Origin: Hyphomicrobiaceae bacterium
GTDB lineage: Bacteria; Pseudomonadota; Alphaproteobacteria; Rhizobiales; Hyphomicrobiaceae
Direction: 5' to 3'
Length of the DNA: 64,000 nucleotides
Assembly (NCBI GenBank): GCA_022842785.1
Contig: JALHOW010000002.1
Location: 806,001 to 870,000, forward strand
The notes beneath the pieces are model-generated. The model saw only the letters and a list, made by a program, of their open reading frames with translations. It was not told the DNA's origin and ran no database searches. Below are positions 36,117 to 45,824 of this stretch, piece by piece; positions within the stretch are counted from its first letter, which is position 1, and each line of letters begins with the position of its first letter. A program made the position numbers and the translations under genes.

Positions 36117-36734
36117 GGCCATTCCAACCTTCGACCCGCCGCAGCGCATTGCGCTGACCTTCAAGCAGATCAGCGCCCGGCGCCAATTGAAGAAGCGCGG
36201 CACCCGGCGGCAATAGTTGCGAAATGGCGAGCCGTAGATCCCTTCGAGCCACGGCTCTTCGCAGAAGACCATCAGCGTGTAGACAGCCATCATGGCCGCA
36301 CAGAGCAGATACGTTCCGCCGCCGTCCGTCGCGACCATGAGGCAGCCGTAGACGACGATCAGCATGGCGTTCTGCGGATTGCGGCTCCAGCGATAGATAC
36401 CGCCGGTGACGAGGCCATCCTGCGCCCCATAGCTATTGTCGCGGCCGAGAACGTGAAAGGCGTAGACGAACAGCGTTGTGGAGGCGACGAGCCCTGCCAG
36501 GGCGATTGCGCGCAACCAGGTGGGAAGGCCGAAGGTGCCGGCCGTATCGAGCGCCGCCATGAGGAAGCAAAGCAAGTTCAGGCCTCGGAAAAGCGGCCAG
36601 AAAACGTAGCTTTGCCAGGTTCCTTCTCCGGGCGTTGGCCAGACGCGGAAGTTTGCGCTCAGCACCGTCATCAGGAGCAAAGCAAGCAGTACCGCCGCTA
36701 CCGCCAAACCGATCACGAGCACAGCCGTCGCCAT
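36102..36734 (-). CDS. Isoprenylcysteine carboxyl methyltransferase-like membrane protein
   Basis: A 210-residue integral membrane protein with about five hydrophobic helices. The GGIYRWSRNPQNAM motif followed by CEEPWLEGIYGSPFRNYCRRVPRF is the ICMT/PEMT signature, where the SAM-binding and active-site residues lie. Members methylate lipids or terminal carboxyl groups; the substrate is unknown here. Its last 15 bases overlap the 3' end of the antiporter gene. Confidence 0.8.
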   Translation of the reverse strand: MATAVLVIGLAVAAVLLALLLMTVLSANFRVWPTPGEGTWQSYVFWPLFRGLNLLCFLMAALDTAGTFGLPTWLRAIALAGLVASTTLFVYAFHVLGRDNSYGAQDGLVTGGIYRWSRNPQNAMLIVVYGCLMVATDGGGTYLLCAAMMAVYTLMVFCEEPWLEGIYGSPFRNYCRRVPRFFNWRRALICLKVSAMRCGGSKVGMASRRR

Positions 36735-36857
36735 GGATCATGCCTTCAATGGGGTCGGGTGCATCCGCGTAAGCGTACGTGCACCGTCACTCTGAAACGC
36801 GCAAATCTCCGGGCCATCGTGCCACGCACGTCGCGTTCGGCCAACAGGGGCTCAAGA

Positions 36858-36891
36858 GTTCGGGCGTGAGCGGGAACATGGTGCCGGCAGC
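36858..36891 (-). repeat. Partial duplicate of the tRNA-Thr 3' end and flank
   Basis: The bases GCGTGAGCG-n-AA-ATGGTGCCGGCAGC occur here and again about 98 bases downstream (to 36990), where they form the 3' acceptor end and downstream flank of tRNA-Thr. The copy includes the encoded CCA and acceptor-stem 3' half but no tRNA body. It may be the remnant of a former tandem tRNA or of site-specific recombination. Confidence 0.5.
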
Positions 36892-36977
36892 TCGAGATGT
36901 CCGGGCTCCTGAGCGTGCGACTGCACGCCGCCCCCGCGGAGCCGATGAGCGAAGCGCATTCGGCGTGAGCGCAGAAA

Positions 36978-37053
<76 letters not shown>

Positions 37054-37344
37054 TCCAGGCCAGCCCCAAGGGGCCGCGCCGCATGGGGGCGCAAGGCCGA
37101 ACGCCCGCCTTATACGCGAACCGATCGGACGGTGCTACCATGTCCGCACGGCCTGCCGAGGTCTCGCTCTGGCCACATGCCCGTGCGACTCCATCCGGGC
37201 CCTAGCCCTCGGGCCGGCAATGACATATAAGGCGGCACTGCAAGCCCAATCGCTGGACGATGCAGCCGGAACCTGGAACGCCGAGGCGCTCCGGGCCTAT
37301 ATGCCTTGGTTACAAGTAACTCTTGGTGAACGTGGAGACGTATC

Positions 37345-38736
37345 ATGCCTGCCCCCTGGTCGCCCGACAGCTGGAGATCCAAGCCGATCGTCCAGGTGCC
37401 CGAGTTTCCGGACGCGGCCGTTCTGGCCGACGTGGAAGGCAAGCTCGCGACGTTTCCGCCCCTCGTATTTGCCGGTGAGGCCCGCCAGCTCACGAAGGCG
37501 CTCGGCGAAGTGGCCGAGGGCCGCTCGTTTCTGCTCCAGGGCGGCGACTGCGCCGAGAGCTTCGTCGAGCACCGCGCCGACAACATCCGCGATTTCTTCC
37601 GCGTCTTCCTGCAGATGGCGGTCGTGCTGACCTATGCCGGCGCCTCGCCGGTGGTGAAGGTCGGCCGCATTGCGGGCCAGTTCGCGAAGCCCCGCTCCTC
37701 GCCCGTCGAGAAGAAGGATGGCGTCGAGCTGCCGAGCTATCGCGGCGACATCGTCAACGGCCCCGAGTTCACGGCGGATGCCCGCATCCCGGATCCGCAG
37801 CGCCAGCTCCAGGCCTATCGCCAGTCGGCGGCGACGCTGAACCTGATCCGTGCCTTCGCGGGCGGCGGCTATGCCGACCTCGAGCGCGTGCACCAGTGGA
37901 CGCTCGGCTTCATCAAGGACAGCCCACAGGGGCGTCGCTTCGAGGAGCTGGCGAGCCGCATCTCGGATACGCTGGAGTTCATGCGCGCGTGCGGCATCAC
38001 CGCCGACAACACACCGCAGCTCCGCACGACGACGATGTACACGAGCCACGAGGCGCTGTTGCTGGGCTATGAGCAGGCCATGACGCGGCTCGATTCGACG
38101 AGCGGCGACTGGTACGCGACGTCCGGCCACATGATCTGGATCGGCGATCGTACGCGCCAGCCGGATCACGCGCACGTCGAGTACTTCCGCGGCATCAAGA
38201 ACCCGATCGGCATGAAGTGTGGCCCGTCGCTGGAGCCGGACACGCTGCTCAGGCTGATCGACGTTCTCAACCCGAACAACATCGCCGGGCGCCTGACGCT
38301 CATCTGCCGTTTCGGCTCGGACAAGGTGGAGAGCCACCTGCCGAAGCTGGTTCGCGCCGTTGAGAAGTCCGGCCGCAAGGTCGTGTGGTCGTGCGATCCC
38401 ATGCACGGCAATACGATCTCGGCGGCGAGCGGCTATAAGACCCGGCCTTTCGAGCGCATCCTGAAGGAGGTCGATACCTTCTTCGCGGTGCATCGCGCGG
38501 AGGGCACGCACGCGGGTGGCATCCACGTCGAGATGACGGGCCAGAACGTGACCGAGTGCACGGGCGGCGCGATGGCGATCAGCGATGCGGATCTTTCGGA
38601 CCGCTATCACACGCACTGCGATCCGCGCCTGAATGCCGACCAGTCGCTGGAGCTTGCTTTCCTGGTCGCCGAAAGGCTGAAAATGGAACGGGCAGAACGC
38701 GCACCGCACGAAGCGTCGATCGCGGCGGCGGAGTAG
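37345..38736 (+). CDS. aroH: Class II 3-deoxy-7-phosphoheptulonate (DAHP) synthase
   Basis: First enzyme of the shikimate pathway, joining PEP and erythrose 4-phosphate. The 463-residue protein begins [17 protein letters not shown] and contains [11 protein letters not shown] with its metal-binding Cys, RSPHQ-like WIGDRTRQ and KCGPS regions, and the [19 protein letters not shown]-terminal signature of class II (plant-type) enzymes. GGAGA lies seven bases before the ATG. It is monocistronic and ends at a hairpin. The 290 bases between it and the tRNA contain no gene that I can support. The symbol is a generic class II name. Confidence 0.95.
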   Translation: MPAPWSPDSWRSKPIVQVPEFPDAAVLADVEGKLATFPPLVFAGEARQLTKALGEVAEGRSFLLQGGDCAESFVEHRADNIRDFFRVFLQMAVVLTYAGASPVVKVGRIAGQFAKPRSSPVEKKDGVELPSYRGDIVNGPEFTADARIPDPQRQLQAYRQSAATLNLIRAFAGGGYADLERVHQWTLGFIKDSPQGRRFEELASRISDTLEFMRACGITADNTPQLRTTTMYTSHEALLLGYEQAMTRLDSTSGDWYATSGHMIWIGDRTRQPDHAHVEYFRGIKNPIGMKCGPSLEPDTLLRLIDVLNPNNIAGRLTLICRFGSDKVESHLPKLVRAVEKSGRKVVWSCDPMHGNTISAASGYKTRPFERILKEVDTFFAVHRAEGTHAGGIHVEMTGQNVTECTGGAMAISDADLSDRYHTHCDPRLNADQSLELAFLVAERLKMERAERAPHEASIAAAE

Positions 38737-38764
38737 TTCAATCTAAGTAAACTAATCGGAACCC

Positions 38765-38796
38765 GGCTGGCCGAGTGAAGCGGCCAGCCGCTTTAT
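38765..38796 (+). terminator. Rho-independent-like terminator after DAHP synthase
   Basis: A perfect nine-base-pair stem, GGCTGGCCG (38765-38773) with CGGCCAGCC (38781-38789), with a seven-base loop, followed by GCTTTATG. It lies 29 bases past the stop codon. Confidence 0.7.
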
Positions 38797-38922
38797 GCTC
38801 AAATCGCGTTTACGTGTTGCCATTTTAGGCGCCTCTGGCTGGGCGAGAGGCTGAAGTATCGAGGAAGAGCCTTGAAAGGCCATTGAAGCGCATTGCGACA
38901 CAGAACCCGCAAAAGGCGAAGG

Positions 38923-39750
38923 CTAACCACTACGCTTCAGCGCCGTTTGGACGACCAAGGTAGCCCCCAGCTCCATCAGGCGCTCACGGCTGTACATGCG
39001 CTCGTTCACCGGCATTCCGTCGAATATGTCCAGCCATTTCTGGCGGATGCCGACGGTGCCCGGCTTAGCGATCTCATCCTGAAGGGCGCGAACCAGTCCA
39101 ACCCATAGGTCGGCCGCCTGCAGGGGCAAAAACTTCTTCTCGTCTTCATGGATTGGGACCTCGCCGATGCTGGCCGGCTGCCGCCACGAAAGCTTGCTGC
39201 GCAAGTCGTGCCAATAGTCGATTGCCCGCCGACTGACCGCGCCGTTCTCATCGAAAATGTACATCAGCGTCTGGGATCCGCCGAGCCAATCCCGCGATTC
39301 CGATATGGCATCGACGATTTGATAGAAGCAGAAGAAGTACGGATCTCTGAGGGCCTTGGTTTTGACGAATGCACGGACGAACTCGTTATAGTCGTCTCGC
39401 GGCACGATGACTGAGTAGCCAGCGAGCGCATGATCCCTAGTAATTCGCGCTAGCTTGCCGACGCTTTTATCGCGCTCTTCCTCGATCCAGCCGCGACTTG
39501 GATCGAATTGATACTTCATCGCGAGCGCTTCACTCAGCTTGAAATACTCAAGCGTGGGTGATTCCTTCAGAGCCTCATCCCATTTGACTGACAGCGCAGC
39601 CCACTGCTCCCTCGATGCGATTAGGCCGGCGAGCACAAAGAAGCCGCCCGGACTTGTGGTCCGGCTTGCTGACTCGTCAATGCAAGCCTGGAGAATCACA
39701 AGGAAACGGCTCCCGCGCAATGGTGACGGGAGGGCATGCACAACTGCCAT
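38923..39750 (-). CDS. DUF3800 domain-containing protein
   Basis: The protein carries the DUF3800 pattern: an N-terminal ACIDESAS motif followed by GFFVLAGLIAS, and an internal YIFDEN and QAADLWVG segment. The acidic residues suggest an RNase H-like nuclease fold (an inference for the family). DUF3800 genes often sit in variable, defence-related or mobile DNA. The start is uncertain: ATG at 39750 gives 275 residues, ATG at 39789 gives 288, and a GTG at 39699 directly before ILQACIDES gives 258 with GGGAG upstream. The base composition looks somewhat lower in GC than its neighbours. Confidence 0.8.
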   Translation of the reverse strand: MAVVHALPSPLRGSRFLVILQACIDESASRTTSPGGFFVLAGLIASREQWAALSVKWDEALKESPTLEYFKLSEALAMKYQFDPSRGWIEEERDKSVGKLARITRDHALAGYSVIVPRDDYNEFVRAFVKTKALRDPYFFCFYQIVDAISESRDWLGGSQTLMYIFDENGAVSRRAIDYWHDLRSKLSWRQPASIGEVPIHEDEKKFLPLQAADLWVGLVRALQDEIAKPGTVGIRQKWLDIFDGMPVNERMYSRERLMELGATLVVQTALKRSG

Positions 39751-39829
39751 GGTTGGAGGCGCGAAGCAGCATCCGTCACGCCCTCCCAATTTCCACGATT
39801 CGGAATGCTACGCGAAGCACAATATGCCC

Positions 39830-40771
39830 TTAAAGCCCCACCTCCCAAAACTGCCCATTCACGTCGTGGCCGAATTCGTTGTGGCGTTCTTCCTTGATGA
39901 GCTTGAAGCCGGCGGCCTGATAAATGCGCACGGCGGGCGTGAGAATGTCGTGCGTCCAGAGTATGAGCGTCTTGTAGCCGCGCGCACGTGAGAAGCGGAT
40001 GCACTCATCGACGAGACGGCGGCCGAGGCCGAGGCCGCGTACGGATGGCTCCACATAGAGCATCCGCAGCTGCGCCACCTCCGGCGAAGCTCGTGTGATG
40101 AAGACCGAACCGACGACCTCGCCATCGCGCTCGGCGATCCACGCGCGGTCGAACTTCTCATCGTAGTCGCGCACGAACTTCGCGAGAATCTCGGCCATCA
40201 TGGCTTCGAGCCCGATGCCGGTCCAACCGTACTCGGTCGCGTAGATGGTGGACTGGCGATTGATGATCCAACCGATGTCACCGGTTTCAAGACCACGCAG
40301 AATGTAGGGCTCGGTGGTTGGCGTCGGCTCGCCGAGCAGGCGCCGGATGGTCTTCGTCGCGTTGACGAGACGCGGGCGGTCAGTCGCGGCGACCTTCTCC
40401 AACATCGCGACTACGCCCTCATGCGAGCCGCGATCGAGCGGCGCGAAGGCAGCCTCGCCTTTGGATGTGAGTGTGATGATCGCGCGGCGGGCGTCGTCCT
40501 CGGCCGGGGCGCGGCGAATGAGGCCCTGGTCTTCGAACTTCCGCAGCATGCGGCTGAGGTAGCCAGCATCGAGGCTCAGCTCGCGTATGAGATCGCTCGC
40601 GGTGATGTCGCGCCCATGGGCGAGCTCATAGAGTACGCGCGCCTCGGAGAGCGAATAGGGGCTCGCGTGCAGGCTCTCGTCCAGGAGACCGATCTGCCGC
40701 GTGTAGAAGCGGCTGAAGCGGCGGATCGCGGCGATGTTGTCCGCGGTCGGATCTGGCGTGGTCTGGGTCAT
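39830..40771 (-). CDS. Fusion: MarR family regulator + GNAT N-acetyltransferase
   Basis: A 313-residue two-domain protein. Residues about 15-150 form a MarR winged helix (SLSEARVLYELAHG, LSLDAGYLSRMLRKFEDQGLI); residues about 165-313 form a GNAT acetyltransferase (QLRMLYVEPSVRGLGLGRRLVDE, the acetyl-CoA-binding loop). Bifunctional HTH/GNAT proteins are a known architecture of unknown physiology. The ATG at 40771 follows GGAGGT. A near-perfect palindrome 30 bases upstream is a likely autoregulatory operator. It is divergent from the aminotransferase gene at 40922. Confidence 0.93.
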   Translation of the reverse strand: MTQTTPDPTADNIAAIRRFSRFYTRQIGLLDESLHASPYSLSEARVLYELAHGRDITASDLIRELSLDAGYLSRMLRKFEDQGLIRRAPAEDDARRAIITLTSKGEAAFAPLDRGSHEGVVAMLEKVAATDRPRLVNATKTIRRLLGEPTPTTEPYILRGLETGDIGWIINRQSTIYATEYGWTGIGLEAMMAEILAKFVRDYDEKFDRAWIAERDGEVVGSVFITRASPEVAQLRMLYVEPSVRGLGLGRRLVDECIRFSRARGYKTLILWTHDILTPAVRIYQAAGFKLIKEERHNEFGHDVNGQFWEVGL

Positions 40772-40800
40772 GGCGCACCTCCACGACGAATGGTCAATCA

Positions 40801-40823
40801 ATTATTTGACTGAGTCAAGTAAT
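40801..40823. promoter_or_regulatory. Palindromic candidate MarR operator
   Basis: ATTATTTGACT (40801-40811), a central G, then AGTCAAGTAAT (40813-40823); ten of eleven positions are complementary. It lies 30 bases before the MarR-GNAT start and 98 bases before the divergent aminotransferase gene. Size and symmetry fit MarR family operators. Confidence 0.65.
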
Positions 40824-40921
40824 GGCTCGAGGCCGGCCCTTTTGCGCTCGCACAGCGGCGCCTTTCCAAGTGCCTTCATGGCGTGCATAAAAGCGCGCAA
40901 AGCCGACCTGGGGAGGAAGTC

Positions 40922-42094
40922 ATGCTGCTCGCTGAAAACCTGAAAAGACTGGGCACGGAGACGGCCTTCGAGGTGCTCGCCCGGGCCGCCGAGCTGCAGC
41001 GGCAGGGCAAGGACATCATCAATCTCGGGATCGGCCAGCCGGACTTCCAGACTCCCGCCCATATCGTCGAGGCCGCCATCAAGGCGCTGCGCGACGGGCA
41101 CCACGGCTACACGCCGGCGCAGGGCATCCTGCCGCTTCGCGAGTCCGTCGCGAAGGATCTGCACAAACGTCACGGCGTCGAGGTGAGTCCCGACAACATC
41201 GTAATCATGCCGGGCGGCAAGCCGACCATGTTCTTCGCCGTGCTGATGTTCGGGCAGCCGGGCGCAGAGATCATGTATCCGGATCCGGGCTTCCCGATTT
41301 ATCGCTCGATGATCCAATATTCTGGCGCCAAGGCCGTGCCGATCGCGCTCAAGGAAGAGAATGGCTTCGCGTTCAGCGCCGATGAAGTGCTGGCGCAAAT
41401 CACGCCTAAGACTTCGCTCATCATCCTGAACAGCCCGGGCAATCCGACCGGTGGCGCCGTGCCGAAGGAGGAGGTAGCGAAGCTCGTTGCGGGTCTCGCC
41501 AAGCATCCGCATGTCGCCGTCATGTCGGACGAGATCTACGGCCAGATGCTCTATGACGGCCGCGAGTTCGAAAGCTTCTTGCGCTATCCAGAGATCCGCG
41601 ATCGCCTGATCATTCTCGACGGCTGGTCGAAGACGTATGCGATGACAGGTTGGCGTCTCGGTTTCTCGGTGTGGCCGAAGTCGATCGTCGATACCGTGGT
41701 GCGACTTTGCGTAAACAACCATTCTTGCGTCAACGCGCCGACGCAATTCGCCGGTATTGCCGCGCTGGAAGGCCCGCAGGATGACGTGGTCAAAATGGTG
41801 AAGGCGTTCGACGAGCGCCGCCGCGCCATCGTGCCCATGCTCAATCAGCTGCCGGGCTTCACGTGCGTCAATCCGGGTGGGGCGTTCTACGCGTTTCCAA
41901 ATGTCACAGGCACTGGCATGAGCGCGCGCGAGTTACAAAATAGGATGCTGGAGGAAGCCGGCGTCGCGACCGTCGCCGGCACGAGCTTCGGCATTCACGG
42001 TGAGGGCTACATACGCTTCTCCTATGCCAATTCCATCGAGAACATCCGCAAAGCCATCGAGCGCGTCGGCACGCTGCTCATGGAGAAGCGGTAA
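40922..42094 (+). CDS. Pyridoxal phosphate-dependent aminotransferase (class I/II)
   Basis: A 390-residue fold-type I aminotransferase of the AspAT-like group. The INLGIGQPDFQTP motif near residue 37, NSPGNPTGG (Asn and Pro at the cofactor ring), the SDEIY motif with its Asp, and the Schiff-base Lys in DGWSKTYAMTGWRLGF are present. GGGGAGGAAGT precedes the ATG. Substrate is not determined. The FkbM methyltransferase gene starts 16 bases after it, suggesting an operon, and a MarR-GNAT gene is divergent upstream. Confidence 0.9.
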   Translation: MLLAENLKRLGTETAFEVLARAAELQRQGKDIINLGIGQPDFQTPAHIVEAAIKALRDGHHGYTPAQGILPLRESVAKDLHKRHGVEVSPDNIVIMPGGKPTMFFAVLMFGQPGAEIMYPDPGFPIYRSMIQYSGAKAVPIALKEENGFAFSADEVLAQITPKTSLIILNSPGNPTGGAVPKEEVAKLVAGLAKHPHVAVMSDEIYGQMLYDGREFESFLRYPEIRDRLIILDGWSKTYAMTGWRLGFSVWPKSIVDTVVRLCVNNHSCVNAPTQFAGIAALEGPQDDVVKMVKAFDERRRAIVPMLNQLPGFTCVNPGGAFYAFPNVTGTGMSARELQNRMLEEAGVATVAGTSFGIHGEGYIRFSYANSIENIRKAIERVGTLLMEKR

Positions 42095-42109
42095 AGACGA
42101 GGTGCGTCC

Positions 42110-42808
42110 TTGAGTGAGTCGCCTGACGCTTTTTACGCCCGCCGCCTCGGCGAAGAGATCGACGGTGGCGAGCCTGAGCTCGCCATGCTTGGCTCTCTCG
42201 TCGGCAAAGGCGGCATTGCGGTTGATATCGGCGCCAACGAGGGCGTTTACGCCTACGCGCTGAGCGAACTTGGCGCTGTCGTGCATGCTTTCGAGGCCAA
42301 TCCGACGTTCGCGGACTTCGCCAAGCGCTCTCTCGGGAGCCGCGCGACGGTGCATCAGCTCGCGTTGTCGAACGAGACGGGCCAGGCGTCGTTCTTCATT
42401 CCGCTGGCCGAGGACAGCAGTGAGCTGCACCTCGCCGGCAACCTCAAGAACTCGCACAGCCAGTTCGAGCGCCAGACCGTGATCAAGGTCGAGGTTCGCA
42501 CGCTCGACAGTTTCGAGCTGACGAATGTGCAGCTCATCAAGGTGGACGTCGAGGGCAGCGAGCTGGAAGTGCTCGAAGGCGCGCGCGAGACCATCCTGCG
42601 GGATCATCCGGCACTGCTGCTTGAGCTGCTCTCGGGCACGTACAAGGATCCGCTGGCGGTGACGCGTGAGGTCTGTGAGAAGTACGGCTACTCCGCCTTC
42701 ATCGTGGACAAGGGCAAGCGCCTCGACGCCATGACGACGATCGCCGGGCTCAAGTCGAACACGACCTGGGGTACCGATATCGCGACGCGGAACGTGCTGT
42801 TTCTCTGA
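42110..42808 (+). CDS. FkbM family methyltransferase
   Basis: A 232-residue SAM-dependent methyltransferase. VDIGANEGVYAYALSELG is the SAM-binding motif I, followed by the conserved VHAFEANP acidic residue, and DVEGSELEVLEGA is the FkbM signature. The gene uses a TTG start, with GAGG seven bases upstream. Members often modify sugars or lipids of the envelope. It ends two bases before the convergent hypothetical gene at 42810. Confidence 0.87.
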   Translation: MSESPDAFYARRLGEEIDGGEPELAMLGSLVGKGGIAVDIGANEGVYAYALSELGAVVHAFEANPTFADFAKRSLGSRATVHQLALSNETGQASFFIPLAEDSSELHLAGNLKNSHSQFERQTVIKVEVRTLDSFELTNVQLIKVDVEGSELEVLEGARETILRDHPALLLELLSGTYKDPLAVTREVCEKYGYSAFIVDKGKRLDAMTTIAGLKSNTTWGTDIATRNVLFL

Positions 42809-42809
42809 A

Positions 42810-43151
42810 TCACTCGAAGAGCGAGAGCTGTTCCTCGGGCTCCGCCGCCGGGCCGCGTGGAATGCGGCGATAGCCGAAGCTCACGCGATCGACGAGCCCG
42901 GGGTGGCGCGCACGAAATGCAGCCTCGGCCTTCTCGCGGCTCGTCGGAAATTTCTCGCCCCACCATATGGCATAGAGCTGCCGCGGATCACATTCGTAGC
43001 GCGCCATGAGATCCTTGCGCCGGACGCGTAGCCAGCGCGCAATCCAGATTTCTATGGCTTCGGCCTCGCCGAGCGCACGCGCCGCAGTTTCGCGCACCGC
43101 GGCAGCCGGAGCGTTCGTGACTTCAGACAGACAGAGCGAGGAAACAATCAT
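42810..43151 (-). CDS. Conserved-looking hypothetical protein
   Basis: A 113-residue soluble protein from the ATG at 43151. It has two helical regions (ETAARALGEAEAIEIWIARWL, trimmed here, and REKAEAAFRARHP), a DPRQLYAIWWGEKFP segment and an acidic end EPEEQLSLFE. No known motif and a weak ribosome site. The Trp/Tyr-rich central segment suggests a real folded protein. It is convergent with the FkbM gene. Confidence 0.6.
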   Translation of the reverse strand: MIVSSLCLSEVTNAPAAAVRETAARALGEAEAIEIWIARWLRVRRKDLMARYECDPRQLYAIWWGEKFPTSREKAEAAFRARHPGLVDRVSFGYRRIPRGPAAEPEEQLSLFE

Positions 43152-43323
43152 GGGCGATACACGACTTCGGTCTGACGCATGAGACTTATAACCTGACAGA
43201 ACATTGCGGCAACGCAACGGCGTTGTGCAGGTCTGGTCACCGCCCTATTGCGCGGAATGCGGATTGCCTATTGCCCGACGCGATGGCACAGGGACCGGCG
43301 CCTCCTCGAGCCGAGACCCGATC

Positions 43324-44625
43324 GTGACCTCAGCAACCTCAAATCCCCCCATGCGGGCCGCTGCGATTCTGATCGTCATGCTCTCGGCGACGACGATCCT
43401 TTCGCAGTTCTTCCGCTCGTCTGTCACGGTCATCGCGCCCGAGCTGATCGTCGAGCTGAAACTGACGTCCGAAGCGCTTGGCATGGCCAATGCCATCTTC
43501 TTCTTCGCGCTCATGGCGGCGCAGGTGCCGGTCGGCATTCTTTTCGACCGTATCGGCGTGCGATTTACGGTGGGCGGTCTCGCCGCGCTAGGTGTCGCCG
43601 GAGCGCTCTGGCACGCGGTCGTCCGCGACGGCAGTGAGCTGATCGCGGCGCGCTTCCTGCTGGGCCTGGGCTTCGGCGGCAGCTTCATGTCGGTGGTCGT
43701 TCTGTGCTCGCGCTGGTATCCGCGCACCCGCTGGGCGACGGCCATGAGCTGGGTTTTCAGCCTGAGCATGATCGGCGTCGTTCTGGCGGGAACGCCTCTG
43801 GCGCTCGCAGCGCAATGGATGGGATGGCGGACGGCGTTCGTGATCATGGCGGGCCTGTCGGCGTTGGTCGGTTTGCTCTTCGTCTGGCTCGTGCGTGACG
43901 ATCCGCCGGGCAAGGTGCCGGTCGCGCATCCGCCCGAGACGCTCGGTGGTGCGCTCGCCGGATTCGTTGCGGTCCTGCGGCTGCCGGGGCTCCTGCGCGT
44001 GCTCGGGCTGCAGACTGTCGCCTATGCCGTCATGGCGACCATCATGGGTCTGTGGGCGGGCCCGTACCTCCATGACGTGCATGGCCTGGACGCAGTGGCG
44101 CGCGGTAACGTGCTCATCGCCATGGCGATGGCGCAGTTCGTCGGCGTGCTGGCCTTCGGGCCCATGGACCGCATTTTCGACACCCGCAAGTGGGTGGCCA
44201 TAAGCGGCGCGACGGCCACGATCCTGGTGCTGCTCGCGCTGGCTGCCGACCCGCCGACGACGCTCGCCATCGCTCTCATCATCGGTTTGTGCGCGACCTC
44301 GGCTTACGGTGTCGCGGTCGTGACCCATGCGCGCACATTCTATCCGGATCATCTTGCCGGGCGCGGTGCGACGACGGCCAACATGGCCCAGCTCTTCGGT
44401 TGCGCCATGGTCCCGGTCGTCACTGGTTACATTCCGAACTGGTTCCCGCAGACGCCGGCCGGCTATTCTCCGGTCGCCTATCAGTGGATCTTTGCTACCA
44501 TTGCGGGGACGCTGGCGGCGGGCCTCCTGGTCTATGTCACGTCGCGCGACGTCCGGCCGAGCAGCCAGCTCGGCCCAACAACGCCGGCTCCGACCGGCGA
44601 TAAATCCAGGCCGACCGGCAGCTAG
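43324..44625 (+). CDS. MFS transporter
   Basis: An inner-membrane transporter with 12 hydrophobic segments. The loop motif DRIGVRFTVGG after helix 2 and LGLGFGGSFMS, with SRWYPRTRWATAM in the middle, are MFS features of the NarK/NNP- or OFA-type; the substrate cannot be told. The GTG at 43324 (433 residues) or ATG at 43351 (424 residues) could be the start; neither has a strong ribosome site, and the frame is open to 43204. It lies 12 bases before a FAH-family gene, so it may carry a sugar-acid or organic-acid substrate for that enzyme. Confidence 0.85.
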   Translation: MTSATSNPPMRAAAILIVMLSATTILSQFFRSSVTVIAPELIVELKLTSEALGMANAIFFFALMAAQVPVGILFDRIGVRFTVGGLAALGVAGALWHAVVRDGSELIAARFLLGLGFGGSFMSVVVLCSRWYPRTRWATAMSWVFSLSMIGVVLAGTPLALAAQWMGWRTAFVIMAGLSALVGLLFVWLVRDDPPGKVPVAHPPETLGGALAGFVAVLRLPGLLRVLGLQTVAYAVMATIMGLWAGPYLHDVHGLDAVARGNVLIAMAMAQFVGVLAFGPMDRIFDTRKWVAISGATATILVLLALAADPPTTLAIALIIGLCATSAYGVAVVTHARTFYPDHLAGRGATTANMAQLFGCAMVPVVTGYIPNWFPQTPAGYSPVAYQWIFATIAGTLAAGLLVYVTSRDVRPSSQLGPTTPAPTGDKSRPTGS

Positions 44626-44637
44626 AGGAAACGCACC

Positions 44638-45813
44638 ATGCGCACGCGAATGACCGAAGCTTTGACGCTGCCGAAGGATGGAACGGCAGGCGCACTCGCG
44701 GGCCGTGTCTGGCGGCCGGATGTCGGCGGTCCCTCCGTCGTCGCGGTGCGTGCCGATGGCGTCTATGACATCTCGCGGCATGCGCCGACCATGCGCGATC
44801 TCACAGAGCGCACCGACGCGGTGGCGATCGTGCGCTCCGGGGCAGGTGAGCGCATCGGCGCGCTTGGCGAGATCCTCGCCAACACGCCTGAGGTCTATCG
44901 CGATGCGTCGAAGCCCTCGCTGCTGGCGCCGATCGATCTGCAAGCGGTGAAAGCGGCAGGCGTGACATTCCCGCGCTCGATGCTGGAGCGCGTCATCGAG
45001 GAGCAGGCGAAGGGCGCGCCCGAGAAGGCCGAGGCCATCCGCAAGCAGGTGCAAACCCAGATCGGCGGTGACCTGCGTGCGCTGAAACCCGGCTCCAAGG
45101 AGGCCATGGCGCTCAAGCAGACGCTGATCGCCGCGGGTGCATGGTCGCAGTATCTCGAGGTCGGCATTGGCGAGGACGCCGAGATTTTCACCAAGGCGCA
45201 GCCCATGTCGGCCGTCGGGCACGGCATGACCGCAGGGCTGCATCCGAAATCGACGTGGAACAATCCCGAGCCCGAAGTGGCGATGGTCGTCAACTCCAAG
45301 GGCGCCATCGTCGGCGCGACGCTTGGCAATGACGTTAACCTGCGCGATATCGAGGGCCGCTCGGCGCTGCTGTTGTCGAAGGCCAAGGACAACAATGCCT
45401 CGGCGACGGTCGGCCCGTTCGTGCGCTTCTTCGACGACACGTTCTCGCTCGATACGGTGCGTGCGCTCGACGTGCATCTGACGGTGGATGGGCCGGAAGG
45501 CTTCCGCCTAACGGGCAAATCCTCCATGCACGAGATTGCGCGCGATCCGGCAGATCTCGTCGGCCAGCTCATTGGCAAGGCGCATCAGTATCCGGATGGT
45601 GCAATCCTCTATCTAGGCACCATGTTCGCGCCGAGCGAGGATCGCGGTGAGCCCGGCATGGGCTTTACGCACAAGGTCGGCGACATCGTCACCATTCACG
45701 CCGATGCGCTCGGCGCGCTCACGAACGTCATGACGACATCCGATCAGGCGCCGCCCTGGACATTCGGCGTCGCCGATCTCATGCGCAATCTCGCCAAACG
45801 TAACCTGATCTGA
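44638..45813 (+). CDS. FAH family protein, 2-keto-3-deoxypentonate dehydratase-like (XylX/AraD1 type)
   Basis: A 391-residue fumarylacetoacetate-hydrolase-superfamily protein. The NNPEPEVAMVVNSKG motif followed by GATLGNDVNLRDIEGRSA and LLSKAKDNNAS matches the sugar-acid dehydratase group, such as Caulobacter XylX, which removes water from 2-keto-3-deoxy-pentonates on the non-phosphorylated pentose route to 2-oxoglutarate. The Glu and Asp metal ligands are intact. It is in a tight group with an MFS transporter upstream and a small isomerase-like gene downstream. Confidence 0.83.
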   Translation: MRTRMTEALTLPKDGTAGALAGRVWRPDVGGPSVVAVRADGVYDISRHAPTMRDLTERTDAVAIVRSGAGERIGALGEILANTPEVYRDASKPSLLAPIDLQAVKAAGVTFPRSMLERVIEEQAKGAPEKAEAIRKQVQTQIGGDLRALKPGSKEAMALKQTLIAAGAWSQYLEVGIGEDAEIFTKAQPMSAVGHGMTAGLHPKSTWNNPEPEVAMVVNSKGAIVGATLGNDVNLRDIEGRSALLLSKAKDNNASATVGPFVRFFDDTFSLDTVRALDVHLTVDGPEGFRLTGKSSMHEIARDPADLVGQLIGKAHQYPDGAILYLGTMFAPSEDRGEPGMGFTHKVGDIVTIHADALGALTNVMTTSDQAPPWTFGVADLMRNLAKRNLI

Positions 45814-45824
45814 TCGAGGCCTAC

